Source of the DNA: Anagrus nilaparvatae
Lineage: Eukaryota; Arthropoda; Insecta; Hymenoptera; Mymaridae
Assembly (NCBI GenBank): GCA_022575985.1
Contig: JAKSXM010000007.1
Location: 870,501-934,500, forward strand
DNA length: 64,000 nt
Direction of reading: 5' to 3'
This document shows, in pieces, positions 36,068 through 48,000 of the stretch (position 1 is the first letter of the stretch; every line of letters begins with the position of its first letter). The notes below the pieces were generated by a model. It searched no databases. It was not told where the DNA came from and saw nothing but the letters and a program-made list of their open reading frames with translations. Position numbers and translations under genes: made by a program.

Positions 36068-38646
36068 ACACTCCCCTTGCTACTATCTATATTTATTCCA
36101 AACTATCAAAATTCTGAAATTTCTTACCAAATAAATTCGATAAGCTTATTTTAAATCTTTTTTATCAATTAAACTATAAGTTGAAAATATAGTTCAAGAT
36201 CAATCTTTGTAAAATTATTGCTTTGATAATAAAATTAATGGGTACAAAATATTTATACAAAAGAAAATTAAAAATTAATAAAGAAAAAAACTCATTGACG
36301 AAAGCTTAAGGGAATAAGAAGGACTTATTTTGGTTGCTATTTTAAGAAAAAATACTTTGAAAATAAAATGATTTAGACGAAAAATTTTTGATAACTAACA
36401 AGATGTTTGAAATGATTCATCTTAAAATTTTTATAATTTGTTATCATCTTGGAAAAATTCATTTTTACACAAACATTCTATACAAACAAAATTTGGTTCA
36501 GCAGTAAGAAAGGGGCCAAGAAGTGCTTTTTCCCTCTCGAATACTAATTTGATGCAATTTTTTATAGATTACATGATAATTTAAAGAATTTTTTTTCTGC
36601 CAACGATGTAATTTATGGAAATTCAATATTTTAGAAACTCGATGAATCTAAAGTTAGAAATTTAGAATTTTAGCAGATACAAGTAATTTTTGTAACTAAT
36701 TAATTTGAATATAATTACATAGTTTTAGCGTATACTTACTAATAATTATAAGTTCTTAAATCGAAATTATTATAGGTCCTACTCTAAATCCATTTGAGCT
36801 CCCCTTGACAACGTCACCTGATTATCCACCAAAAAAAAAAAATTTAGGGCCTTTTTTGAGTATCTCTCCCCTATTAATATGTTACAATATTATTTTTAAT
36901 AAAATAGATTATTCTATAATTAAAATACACATTAAAAATCATCTCTGAAACAAGTTGATTCATTATATGAATTACAAAAAATATTTAAGAACAAACCACT
37001 CCCATCCAACGAACATAGTATGTTACATTTTATTTTTGACCCCCTTAAAGGTGTGTTTTTTATTCAAACTACTTCTTAAGAATCTATTTTGAAGATATTT
37101 TTGTCCCATATCCTTTTGATGACTTATTTTTGTAAACCATTGTTCTAAAATATAAAACCATTGTTTTTATTTAGACTTGTCCATATAATTCTTTGGGTTG
37201 CTGAATACGAATATGAAATCCGTTTTTATCCAAAACGGTCCAGAAGCCAATAATTGTTTTGCGAGTATTTTAATATTGTTACCTGCTGTTTTTTGAGTTC
37301 CTGAACAGGAATATGGTGTATATTTTTATCCAAAAACGACTAAGTTTCCCGAAACAAGCATTTTTAAGTTATTTATTTTATTGGTTTCTTAGATATTTTC
37401 TTTTGTGGACAAGCAGAGAATTTTAATTAAAAACAGATACCATATTTGTGTTTAGGTGCCCAAAAAAGGATAAGTGACAAAATTTTTTGAAAACCGACAA
37501 ATTATAACATAAAAATTTCTATTGAGGGCAACTGAGCCATTTTTGGTTCCTAGATATTAGTTTCCTACGAATTTTCTCTAAGAAAGTGTACTCTCCTGTA
37601 CTCGAGAATTCAATGGCTAGAGAGACTTTAATCAAGCTTTTTATATACTTTGAAATATAATAATTATAGTTTTAAGCTTTGATTTAAGTCATAAATCGAA
37701 AAAATAAATTCTGCTAATTTTTTTGAAATAATAATAGCCAGAGTATTGAATTTTGGGAATTTCCGAAATTTGTTTCGGATTTTAGCAATTAATTATATTA
37801 TAATTTTCATGGAAAGCTTATTATTTCCTGTTACATGATTCTTATTTTGTTGCAATACGCACAGCGAAAAATTCTTGTTTCATGATTGGTTGTTTTATTC
37901 TACATAATGTTAATAATAATAAACTAACTTAATTCTTTGTTCAAATATGCTATTTGCTTGTATTATAAAAATGCTGTAGATAAAGTAATAAAATTAATTC
38001 TGCTGTAATCCGTTTTAAAATTATTTACATTGTTATCTTATCAAAATATATCCGCATAAAGTTCTTTACAAAATAGCTTATAATGTATATTCAGTAGGAA
38101 ATCTGCTAAAATTTCAGAAAGCTTTATAAAAGTCAAATAAAATGATTTTAATTTTTACTTAAAAATCTGTACTTTAAAATAAAATAATCAGCTCTAATTA
38201 TTTTAGATTGCCCAATTTTCTAAAATTTTTCTAAAATTTTATTAATTTAATTATTAATTTATAAATATTGAATTTTGAATAAATTTTTGTGTAAATCTAA
38301 AATCATTACCTAATTTTAAAATAACACTATTCAAATGATATAATTGAAAATATTAATTATAAACTGTCTGGATTTTTTACATTTTTTGATTTCCATAATA
38401 ATTACTTATATTTAAAGTGTTTTTCAATTGAAACTTACTTTTATACTTTTTATACCTAAATCGCACTATTAGTTATTTATAAGTTTTTCAAATTAAATAA
38501 TTGAAATGTGAATAAATTTATTTTAAAATACAATATTTATTTATTTAAGAACAGTATTACAAAGTAGTAATTTTATAATAGCAAAATAAAAATAAATCTT
38601 TAATATCGCATGTGAAAATATAGAATTTCTATTAAAATTAAAATTT
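36068..38646. other. Gene-free interval downstream of Chd64
   Basis: AT-rich. Around 37190-37480 there is a degenerate repeat (gggttgctgaatacgaatat, then gagttcctgaacaggaatat) resembling units of the foldback element at 28341-29630. Near 36797-36806 the word gagctcccctt recalls the ends of the 43517 element, but this is too short to call. The Chd64 3' UTR lies at the right end. Confidence 0.4.
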
Positions 38647-39832
38647 TTACATGTGTCTTGTGTTTCCGAAACCACCGTGTCCAGATTGACTAGCGCCTTT
38701 GTTGAAACCCATTTGTAAATTGAGTTGTCCTTCGCTGGCACGTAATTGATCTTCTGTAAATGTCCTTTTGTTTTCATCAGCCATTTTTGGTCCTAATCTT
38801 GGTCCAGTGTATTCTGGGTGTTTTTGTGTCTAAAAAACAATCGACGACGTTAGATCGAGTCTTTTGATTTAAGTAAATAAGTGTACTTACGATCCTTCCA
38901 AGTGAATATAAGCAAAGTGTAACTTGTGCAATGTTTCGTTTCTCGAATAAATCGGCTGTTTGGAAAATTTCTTCTTCCGGTACACCGTATTTCTTGATAG
39001 CAGCTTGGAATCTCTGCACGTTTTCCATTAATTGGAAATTCGTACCTTTTGTTTGTATTTTTTTAACTGAATCTGGTGCAATTTTATTTATTAATTTGCA
39101 TAAAACAACACCATCTTTTAATATGTCTTCGTAACTTCCACCTGATAATTTTTCACCCAATACATTTTCGATCCACTCCAATACTTCTTGTTCTTGTTCC
39201 TTGTTTCGTGGCTAAAAATAACATTTTAATAAATAAATAGTATTATTGATGACGTAAAACTTTATGGATCTCTGGCAATAATTTTGCATCTCTATAGACG
39301 ATTAGCTATTAATTCTAAAAATAATCTTGTAATTTATGATCTTGTTATTTCAATCAAAATTGATTTTCTTTTCAGCTAATTAATATCGAAAAAATACACA
39401 ATCGCATTGTTGTTCGATTTTCAAGGTGCGCAAAATATGAATAATGTCATAAAACAATTCAAAATTTTTCTTTTAATTTTTAGCTTTGACCGTGAATTAT
39501 TATTTTTCATCATATTTTTTGACAAAATCGTCATTTTTAAAATTTTTAATATAATATTATGGAATAAAAAAAAATATTAAATGACTTCCGGTATAAGGTA
39601 AAATGAAATTCAAAAATAGCATTTCCCGGATACATACATGCGTATAAAGTACGCATAAAAATTATACATTTTTAATAAAGAACGTCGACCTTTTATTGCA
39701 ACTTTAAATTAACAAACAGCAGCTAAATTTTTAAACAACATTGCACAATTTTCGTTAAATTTTTGAATTAAACGGTTTTTATTTTAGAATTAAAAAGCGT
39801 TCTAATTGCAATAATTGTGTACATACCGCCAT
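38647..39832 (-). CDS. Chd64: Chd64, transgelin/calponin-family actin-binding protein
   Basis: Three coding exons on the minus strand: 39832-39827 (only ATGGCG), 39211-38891 and 38829-38647, giving 510 nt and 169 aa. A single calponin-homology domain spans most of it (VLEWIENVLGEKL, YEDILKDGVVLCKLINKIAP, GTNFQLMENVQRFQAAIKKY, FQTADLFEKRNIAQVTLCLY). One calponin repeat follows (LNLQMGFNKGASQSGHGGFG) and the chain ends NTRHM, the same ending as fly Chd64. Fly Chd64 is an actin-associated protein also linked to juvenile-hormone response. The two-codon first exon is typical of this gene family. No break is seen. Confidence 0.94.
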
Positions 39833-41344
39833 TTTAACAAATTTTGTTTATTGGTGATTGTTGTAGTGTACTGAGATGATTAAAACAATTGAACAATTAA
39901 TTATGTAAATTAGGTATTTAACTAGTAAAAAGTGTTGTTAAAGACTAAATAAAATACCGGGCGTCGCGACGCTATATGGCGTTATCCCCTCTATTATTTT
40001 TTTTACATTTTATAAACTAAAATGATCTTCAAAAAATCTTTAAAAAAAACAGCTTTTTTTCTTGGCCATTATCCAACGTTAATGTTTCCCACACCCTCGC
40101 ATTAGGTTATGTTTTATAGAGAGAAAGATTTTCCTTTCCTACATCTTCGCTGCTTCTTTGTTTTATTTTTGAATAATTTTACTGTAAACATTCGAAATTC
40201 CAGAAGCCTTGAGTTGTATTTTTTTCTTTTTAAATTAATTACTGGAAGTCTCACATAATTTTTCATTAATAAAAAAGCTAATAGTATGACGTTTTAAAAG
40301 GTCAAATTTTATTACGCAAATCGTGCGTGCGTATTCCAAAATTAAACTAACTTTGATTTTTATTGCTGATCAACAATAATTTAGTTTGAATTTTTGATGG
40401 TCAACCGCAAGCAAAAAGATCGCCAATTTATTTATGAAATTTTATTTTTAAACTTTCTAATTCTAAAAAATTGAAACATTTGTTTCTTGTTATTAACATA
40501 TGTTAAAACAAACGAAACGAATCTTGTTAATTAAATTGTACTTTTATATTGTAATAGCGTTTAATTGTTAATAATTTAATCTTTGCCAATAAAATTACAA
40601 AAAAAAAAAAACAAAATTAATAAACTTGTCATCCAAAACATCAAACTTTTTTTCTTCGTTAATTCAAAATTTTTAATAATTTCATATTTTTTCCGGAAAA
40701 AAAATTTCAATTTTTTTTAATTATGGATAAAAGCCAGATTAAAATTGTCGATAGAGTAAAATTAAAAAAACACTGTTACTTTTATTTATTTACTTTTATT
40801 TTGAATAAAAGCCAATCCAAAAAATTTGTTGATGGCATCATCGAAATTATATATTTTTCGTCAATCATTAACCTTCTGAAATTATCATTCGTCTGTGTCT
40901 AAAAAAAAATGTGTTTTCATAATTTTTAATATTTATTTACTTGTTTGTTTATTTATTACATTTTTTTTTCGTACATAGGAAATAAAAATAAAAAATGATC
41001 ATTTAAGTAAATCGTTAGTTTTGATATTTACGATTTTTTAAATTATTTTTTTTAACCTTAAAAATGTATTTATTTCTTGCGCGTTGCTAAGTATTTTCGC
41101 ATAAAAAACAAAAAAAATAAATTAAATTTTATTATTTTTATATTTTAGCCGATAAAATTTGTATTTTATGCACGAGGCATTAGTTTAAGAAAATTTAAAA
41201 ATTTGAATTTTATGAAATTCCGCGCCCTTATGTCGCGCTTCTTGTAGTTCCAGCGCTAACTGCTAGGTGGCTAACCTAAATTCAATGCTCGTAAAAGAAA
41301 CGCGTTTAAAACTGTACTTAAGTAACTTTCACAGTATAAACTTC
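39833..41344. other. Interval between Chd64 and U4, no protein gene seen
   Basis: The left part should contain the Chd64 5' UTR and promoter (minus strand). A GC-richer patch (gggcgtcgcgacgctatatg) is at 39959-39978. The bases about 40-65 upstream of the U4 start (41280-41305) are where a proximal sequence element is expected, but I cannot identify one from memory. Confidence 0.4.
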
Positions 41345-41490
41345 AGCTTTGCGCAGTGGCGATATCGTAACCAATGAGGTTTTACCGAGGTGCGATTATT
41401 GCTAGTTGAAAACTTTTACCAATACCCCGCCAAGACGATGTGAAATACCATCGGCTAAGGCAATTTTTGCAAGTTTCTACGGAAACTGTT
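41345..41490 (+). ncRNA. U4: U4 small nuclear RNA
   Basis: It opens with AGCTTTGCGCAGTGGC, the U6-pairing stem II strand. The 5' stem-loop follows, with the kink-turn core AATGA/GA that binds the 15.5K (SNU13) protein (41364-41396). Then come the stem I strand ATTATTGCTA, TTGAAAAC, a central stem-loop CGATG/CATCG (41436-41453), the Sm site AATTTTTG (41462-41469) and a 3' hairpin AGTTTC-TACG-GAAACT (41472-41487). Length is about 145 nt, normal for U4. Relative to the usual U4, a G-C pair of the 5' stem has become A-U (ATCGTAACC / GGTGCGAT) and the central stem has also changed on both strands. Such paired changes argue for a working gene rather than a pseudogene. Confidence 0.92.
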
Positions 41491-42589
41491 AATTAAATCT
41501 AAAATTAAAAATTTCTCTATGTAAGGGCGTAGTTTTTAAAAAATTATTCTTTTTCCATAACATTAAAATTTCCCTACATTTTAAGCTTAAAATATTCATG
41601 CATGTTAAAAATTAAAATATATTTTAGGAGACATTCGCGTAAAACTATCAGCAATTTCGCAAGAGAAAATTTAATTTACAAAATTAAGTTTATAATTCTG
41701 ATGCCAAAATTTGTTTGTTTAACATAGTATTTAATTAATAAATTAAGTATTTTAGCTAAAAGTTAATGAAAATTGCAATATTTAGGGATTTTTGAGATCG
41801 AAAATTTGGTATCAGTCAAAAGAAAATTCGAAACTAAAATAATGATTTCAAAGGAAATTTATAATTATGAATGAATAAAAGTTAAAGCAATAAAATTTAC
41901 ACAAAAAGGGTCTGTATTTAACTAATTACAGGAAAAATAAAACTTAAAATCTTAAATTAAGAATAAATTTCAAAAGTTACTAAGTACAGAAAATAGTAAT
42001 ATTTAAAAATATTTTAAATTATTTCCGATTCTATAAAAAAATACATTAAATATATAATTATTTAATGCCAAATGTTCTAAATTTCCAAGAACTAGACGAA
42101 AGATTTAAGAAAAAAAACTAATTTATTTACAAATTTATTGTTTAATAATTCATTCAGCGTCTTTTTGAAAATATCGTTAGTTTTATCCTTGAATATTAAA
42201 TTATATATATTTTTTTAAAATTTAAATTCTGAAAAAAAAGTTTTTCCTGGTTTACATTTTTAAAATGAAGAAAACACCTAAATTGATTTTATCTGAAAGT
42301 ACGAGAAACTCAAACTTATTGTCTGATTACATTACGATTATTTTATTGTGTACTTGAAAGTTCATTGATCTCAAATTGTAATTCTCGTTGGTGCGTTCAC
42401 TTTGTACTGCCTAAAATCGAATTTTAGCATTATACAGTTAAATTTTTTTTTGGCATAATTGGAGTCAATCTGTTAATTAAGTTGAGGTAGCTATAAAATC
42501 CAGTAATTTTAAATAACTTTAAGTTTAAAGTGCTTGTATATAAAAGTACAATAAAAAAAAAAATGTTCATGCTATGAATACATGCGTTA
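41491..42589. other. Intergenic, nothing recognised
   Basis: AT-rich DNA downstream of U4. No gene or ordered repeat is seen before the dispersed repeat at 42590. Confidence 0.45.
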
Positions 42590-42900
42590 TATCCGAGTTG
42601 CACGAATGCCAACAAGTAATACGTGGAAATACAGTGGAAAATTGCTTTAGCTATAGAGAGCGAGAGAAGAGAGGATATACAAATACAAGCAAGTAATACA
42701 AGTGTACACTGCCATAAGCTCACTTATTCTCACCAAGACTTATGCAGCGAGGAAAACGTTGAATGGAAACTCAGCTTTTCTGATAGCCTGTTCATTTGAC
42801 TAGGATTTGTCTTGGGTGCGCTTCGTCTAGGCGATTCTAGTCAAATACTAGACTAAACAAACAATTCTATTACAAATCTCTAAGCTTGTTTTATGTAATA
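42590..42900 (+). repeat. Dispersed ~310-370-bp repeat with conserved hairpin, copy 1
   Basis: It shares an ordered set of blocks with 60505-60830 and 62577-62945: ggaaaa(c/t)tg, cataagctc, gaatggaaactc, tttgactaggatttgtctt, ttcgtctaggcgattctagt and ctaagc. The block at 42794-42848 folds into a hairpin (atttgactag...ctagtcaaat) of about 18 pairs. No open frame is shared by the copies, so it is non-coding. Confidence 0.75.
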
Positions 42901-43516
42901 GGTTGCATTAAACGTGGATTGGCAATATACACGTGGAAATATTAATGTTGGGTTGCCATAGTAACAAAACATTTTATAGACACGCTTTCTGATTGGCCAA
43001 GTTTAACAGAGAGTATGTATTGCAACACCTACAACGTGTACTCGGTGCAAGAGTATATTTTCATGTTTGCTATGAATGTATGATATAAGTGTTCGAGGAT
43101 ATGCAATCTAGTGTCCCAGGCTTACATACAGTTGATATCATGTGCGAAATTTTGAATAAATTTCATTTTTTTATGCAGTAGGTAGGAGTAAATAATCTTA
43201 TAAAATAAAAATCGTTTCTTTTAAGTTTATAAATTTTGTAACTTTCTCAATAAATTAATATTAAATAAAATTTAAAATCAAACAGTTAAACTAGGTAAAT
43301 TTTCAAAATGCTTTGCAAAAACAATACTTATGTGCCCATATCGCGCTTACCGATTAAAATGTTTTATGATTATATAAGTTCCTTTAAAAATTACATGAGA
43401 ACATGATCATTAAACATAATCTTGGCTAGTGTAAGTGAAAAAGGCCTAAATTACCAGTTATTTGCGACAAAAGTTAATAAAACTCTACAGGCTATTTTTA
43501 TTATTAAATAAATCTA

Positions 43517-44516
43517 ACAAGGGGAGTTCAATACATTTGGAACACCAAATTACACCAAATGGTTAAGGATGAGTTTGTTATGTTGAAAAAACATGCCGTC
43601 TACCCTTCGTTCCTTCCAATGGGCCTTCTGGGCCTAGAAATGCAGGGCTCAATGTTATAAAATAGGATTTTTTGATAATTTTCAATGAAATGCCAAAACC
43701 TCGTAAGTTAACCAAAACTCTTCTGGTTGTTCTCATTTTTTGGTTTAAGTATAACCTTTCATACGCCGTAAACCGCAATTTACTATCACTAATTCTCTCA
43801 TCACTGTAGCCAATTAACCAAACAGTCATTTTTGGCTAAAAATGACCAATTTTTAAAATGCTGCCAAATTTGTAATTTCTGACCAAAATGGGTTTTATAG
43901 GTCTGAAAAAATTTGTACAGTCTTCAAGTTTCCAAAACTTCTTTACTTTACCTTTTTCTATTGTTTGTTAACCAGATATGATAATTTGCAGTCACAGCCC
44001 AATTTTACGATTTTTTAATAAAGCTCATTTTTAATGCTAACTTTAAAGAGCCATTTCTTTAAAACGAATCAAGGAAATGAGACGAGCTAAAAATTTTTGA
44101 AAGCTTGAAGCTTGTACAAATTTTTTCAGACCTATAAAACCCATTTTCGTCAGAAATTACAAATTTGGCAGCATTTTAAAAATTGGTCATTTTTAGCTAA
44201 AAATGACCGTTTGGTTAATTGGCTATAGTGATAAGAGAATTAGTGATAATAAATAGCGGTTTACGGCGTATGAAAGGTGATACTTAAACAAAAAAAATGA
44301 AACCATCCAGAAGAGTTTTGGTTAACTTGCGAGGTTTTGGCGTTTCTTTGAAAATTACCAAAAAATCCTATTTTATAATATTGAGCCCTGCGTTTCTAGG
44401 CCCAGAAGGCCCATTGGAAGGAACGGAGGGTAGTCGGCATGTTTTTTCAACATAACAAACTCATCCATAACCATTTGGTGTAATTCGGTGTTCCAAATGT
44501 ATTGAACTCCCCTTGT
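43517..44516. mobile_element. 1.0-kb foldback element
   Basis: The left end acaaggggagttcaatacat (then ttggaacacc) is inverted at the right end (atgtattgaactccccttgt). Arms of about 440 bp each are nearly complementary, with the words tgggccttctgggcctagaa and taaaataggattttttg visible in both. The centre (about 43960-44070) is short. The 83-codon frame at 43578-43829 lies in an arm and is not a gene. It lies 0.6 kb downstream of the 3' end of the first Toll gene. Confidence 0.8.
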
Positions 44517-44550
44517 AAGTAGAAAATTTAAATAGTATTTTAAGTATCAA

Positions 44551-44745
44551 GGGCGTAAAGGTTTCGGCACTAGCGTGAGCACTAGCACGAGTGCTCGGCG
44601 AAGCCGGGCACAAGTGATAAGTGTTCACGCTCGTGTCTAAAGTATTTCGCCCATGATGCTTACACTATTTTTTGCCCACCTAGGCGTAGAACAAGTTCAG
44701 AAAATTCTTTACACACGAGTTTTACGCCCGGGAGGGCAAAAAATA
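44551..44745. repeat. Two adjacent GC-richer hairpins
   Basis: Hairpin one: gggcgtaaaggtttcggcac (44551) with ...ctcgtgtctaaagtatttcg ccc ending at about 44653. Its loop is full of cacgag/ctcgtg/gtgctc words. Hairpin two: ttttttgccc at about 44668 with gggcaaaaaa at about 44743, carrying taggcgta/tacgcc inside. They are much richer in GC than their flanks. Confidence 0.5.
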
Positions 44746-45084
44746 ATTTACGGTTTAGTTTGAGAATTATTAATCTTATAACATTATGAACTCTTATGAA
44801 AAACAAACGAAGGTCAACTGTGAAAAATTGTTGATCGGAGTCAAAGAGTAAAAACTTATTAATTTGGGTTAAAAAATAAATTCTGAATGTATATTTACCT
44901 ATATTGAGATCTGCAAGAAAATATCATTAAAAAAAATGTATTGCCAAACAAAATTCTTGTAACAGGTATGGATTTTATTTTTTAGGGTTTAAATATTTTT
45001 GAAATTCTTTGAAAAAAATTTAATTACGTAAACTTAAGATTAGCAAATAATTTAATACTTATTCTACATTTATTTAACTTCATG

Positions 45085-48000
45085 CTATAAAAGTTTGACC
45101 GGTATCTGGTTATTTGCACATGACAAACTAAAATATAATTTTTTCCAAAAATATCGATCACCCCATTCAATATAAGTGTTAAGGCGTAAATAACCTTTAA
45201 GTTCAGAATCAAGATCGTCATATTTCCCAATGTCACCATATAAAATTATAATAACCCTCGTCCTGTTTTCCTTTAGCATTTGACTATACGCAGTTTTAAA
45301 CTCCATCATTCCCCATTTACTATTAACAAAATTTTTTGATAAAACAATGAGGGTTCGTCTTGATTCTTCGACCGACTTAAATATATTAGTTTGTATCCAT
45401 TCTCCAGCTTCCCAATCTCGAACATGAATGCAAACTTTGAATTTTCTTGGGTTTTCTTCAATTTTTGGTAAAATTTCGTTTAAGACGACATCTTCGTCTT
45501 GGTGGCAAAAGCTTAGAAAAACGTCGTATTTTTTGCTGGGATCCAATTTATCCATTGGTATCAGCCAGGAGCAGACGTCGTGAGAATAGAGAAATATTTT
45601 TATTTCAAGTTGGTAAACGTAAAGTAATAAAATTATCATTAAAACGATACAGAGGAATGTCGCTGAGGATGCAACAACTATAATCCACTTTGAAGAACTC
45701 AAATTTAAGCAATATTTTTGAACGAAATCGTTGAATTCAATATTTTCCTTAAAACAGTTTATTTTCTTTAATTGATTCATTTTATCGGTAGTGAAATTCT
45801 GGTAAAGCAAATCTTGTAGTGAACAATCGCACTCTAAGGAGTTGTCACTTATTATTAAGTTTTCGAGGCTACTGAAGATTTTACGAAAAACTTTCACATC
45901 CTTAAAATGAATCGAGTTGTTGACCAAATTCAGATGCTGAAACAACAAATTTTACTGGTTAAATAGTTCTAACATTTTATATTTTCATGAAAAATCATAC
46001 CGTGTTCGGATAATTTAAAATTTTTTCATCTACATTTTTGATCGAATTATTTGATAAATCCAACAATCTGACTTTACGATGAAAAATTCCTTGTATATTT
46101 GGGACATCCGTCAGTTGGTTATTTTGTAAATGAATTTCAATGTTGGATGAATTTAAGTACCAGTTGAAATGAAATTCAGGCACTTTTGATAAATTTCTGT
46201 TGGAACAATTGAGTAACAGCACATCGTCGTATGGTCGGTGTAGGCAGTCGCAATCCCCATTTTTACCGCAAACACTGTTTAAGGCCAAACTTAAAAATTC
46301 TGGTTCGCAGGTGTAAGTCTTGTGATTAAAATTTGCAACTTTTTTAAAAATCTTTTGGTTTGAAGAGGAGTTTTGAAAAAAGCACGAAAAGTCGTCAAAA
46401 GTAAATAACTTTTTTTGACTTTTCTTTGAATTTCCCATGTACTCTATCAGATTTGATAGTTTACAGTCGCACGGTATCGAATTATTTTCTAAGTAAATAA
46501 GATTTTCTGTTTTATTCAAATTTTTGTTGCGTGAAAATTCTCGAGAGATGGAAATTTGGGAAATGTTATTATTTTCAAGGTGCACATTGATTACTTTGGA
46601 GTTGAAAAGGAAATGTTCTTGCTGAAATAATAATGTTTTAGAAGGTATGTTAAAATGATCGTTTAAAATAATAGCTTTAAAATTTACCGAAATATTCAAG
46701 TGAGTAAATGAATTGTTCGTCAAGTCCAAATTCACTAACTTTTCTAAATATTTCCAATCGTCACAAATTCTGCTGATATTGTTGTTGAGTAAATTTAATA
46801 TTTTTAGATTTGCGCAATTTGCGAAAGGTGAAGTGTTACGCCCTTGGCTCAAGTTATTTAAAAATGACATTTCATTATTGGCTAAGTTTACAGTGACCAG
46901 CTGACAAAATGTGGAGAAAACATGTTCATCAATGTATTTTAAACGATTACTTTCAAGGTTAAGATATTTTAATTTATTTAAATTTTTGAAGATTCCTCTG
47001 AAAATAAAAATAATATAATAAATAAAATTAGTAAAATACGATATTTTTAAATTACTGACATACAGCGAATCTGCCTTTAGATTACCAAATTTAACATATC
47101 TTTATATTATATACTTTAAAGTGTGAATCTATATCTTTGGAATATAATGTATATTTACTTAGTTATCTTTATTTAATTTGACAAGTACATTATCAAAATA
47201 TAAAAATCTCAAAAATTCGATATTTTAAAAAAAATAGAGGATTATAATTTCAATATATTGTCAATATATTGTTTATATTTTATCAAACAATATTATTTTT
47301 TTCAAAATATGGCTATATAAAATTATTTCAAAAAACTAGGCTGTCAATGGTAGTGTTATTGAAAAATCGCTTGAATACCATATTTTTAAAAAATTTATAT
47401 TTCGTGGGGTCCTATTAAAAACTGGCATGTATCTTTTTTCACAAACGAAGACCCCGATATCTTACTATGCATACAACGTATATTATGTCGGTGCCTTCCT
47501 TAGAAAAAAAATAACATAGCCAGTTTTTAATAGGACCCGACGATTTGATCATCTTTTTGGAAAAAGAAGAATGCCCTTTTTTGTAATAATTTCGTAATAA
47601 AAGGTTAGACTCTCTATCAGAATGAACTTACTTGGGTATTGCTGAAAGATAATTATATGATAAATCCAATAACTCAATATTTCTGTTTTTTATAAAAATA
47701 TCCCCTGACAACTTTTCGAGTTTATTGTGATTAATTTCAAGGTTATATAGTTCAGTAAGATTCTGGAAAATTAAGACAGGTAATTTTTTTATTAAATTAT
47801 TGGCCAAAAATAATTCAGTCAGTTTATTTGTATGTTGAAAAATGTTTTCTGTAAATATTTCGATTTTATTATTTTCAAGATGCAACTGAATCAAATTACT
47901 CAAATTTTTAAAAGCTGCAGATGGGACAATTGAAATTTTATTGTCATTCAGATATAATTTTTCCAAATTAGTAAGATTTCTGAACCCTTTGAATTCTGCT

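Noticed and set aside
36797..36810. Word resembling the end of the 43517 element (gagctcccctt)
   Set aside because: Too short and without a matching partner end.
42794..42850. Resemblance of the repeat hairpin (gactaggatttgt) to miR-7 (gactagtgatttt)
   Set aside because: The miR-7 seed (GGAAGAC) is absent and the hairpin occurs in a dispersed repeat, so it is not a miR-7 locus.
43578..43829. 83-codon minus-strand frame starting MTVWLIGYSDE
   Set aside because: Lies wholly in the left arm of the foldback element at 43517-44516; the other arm holds the same sequence inverted.
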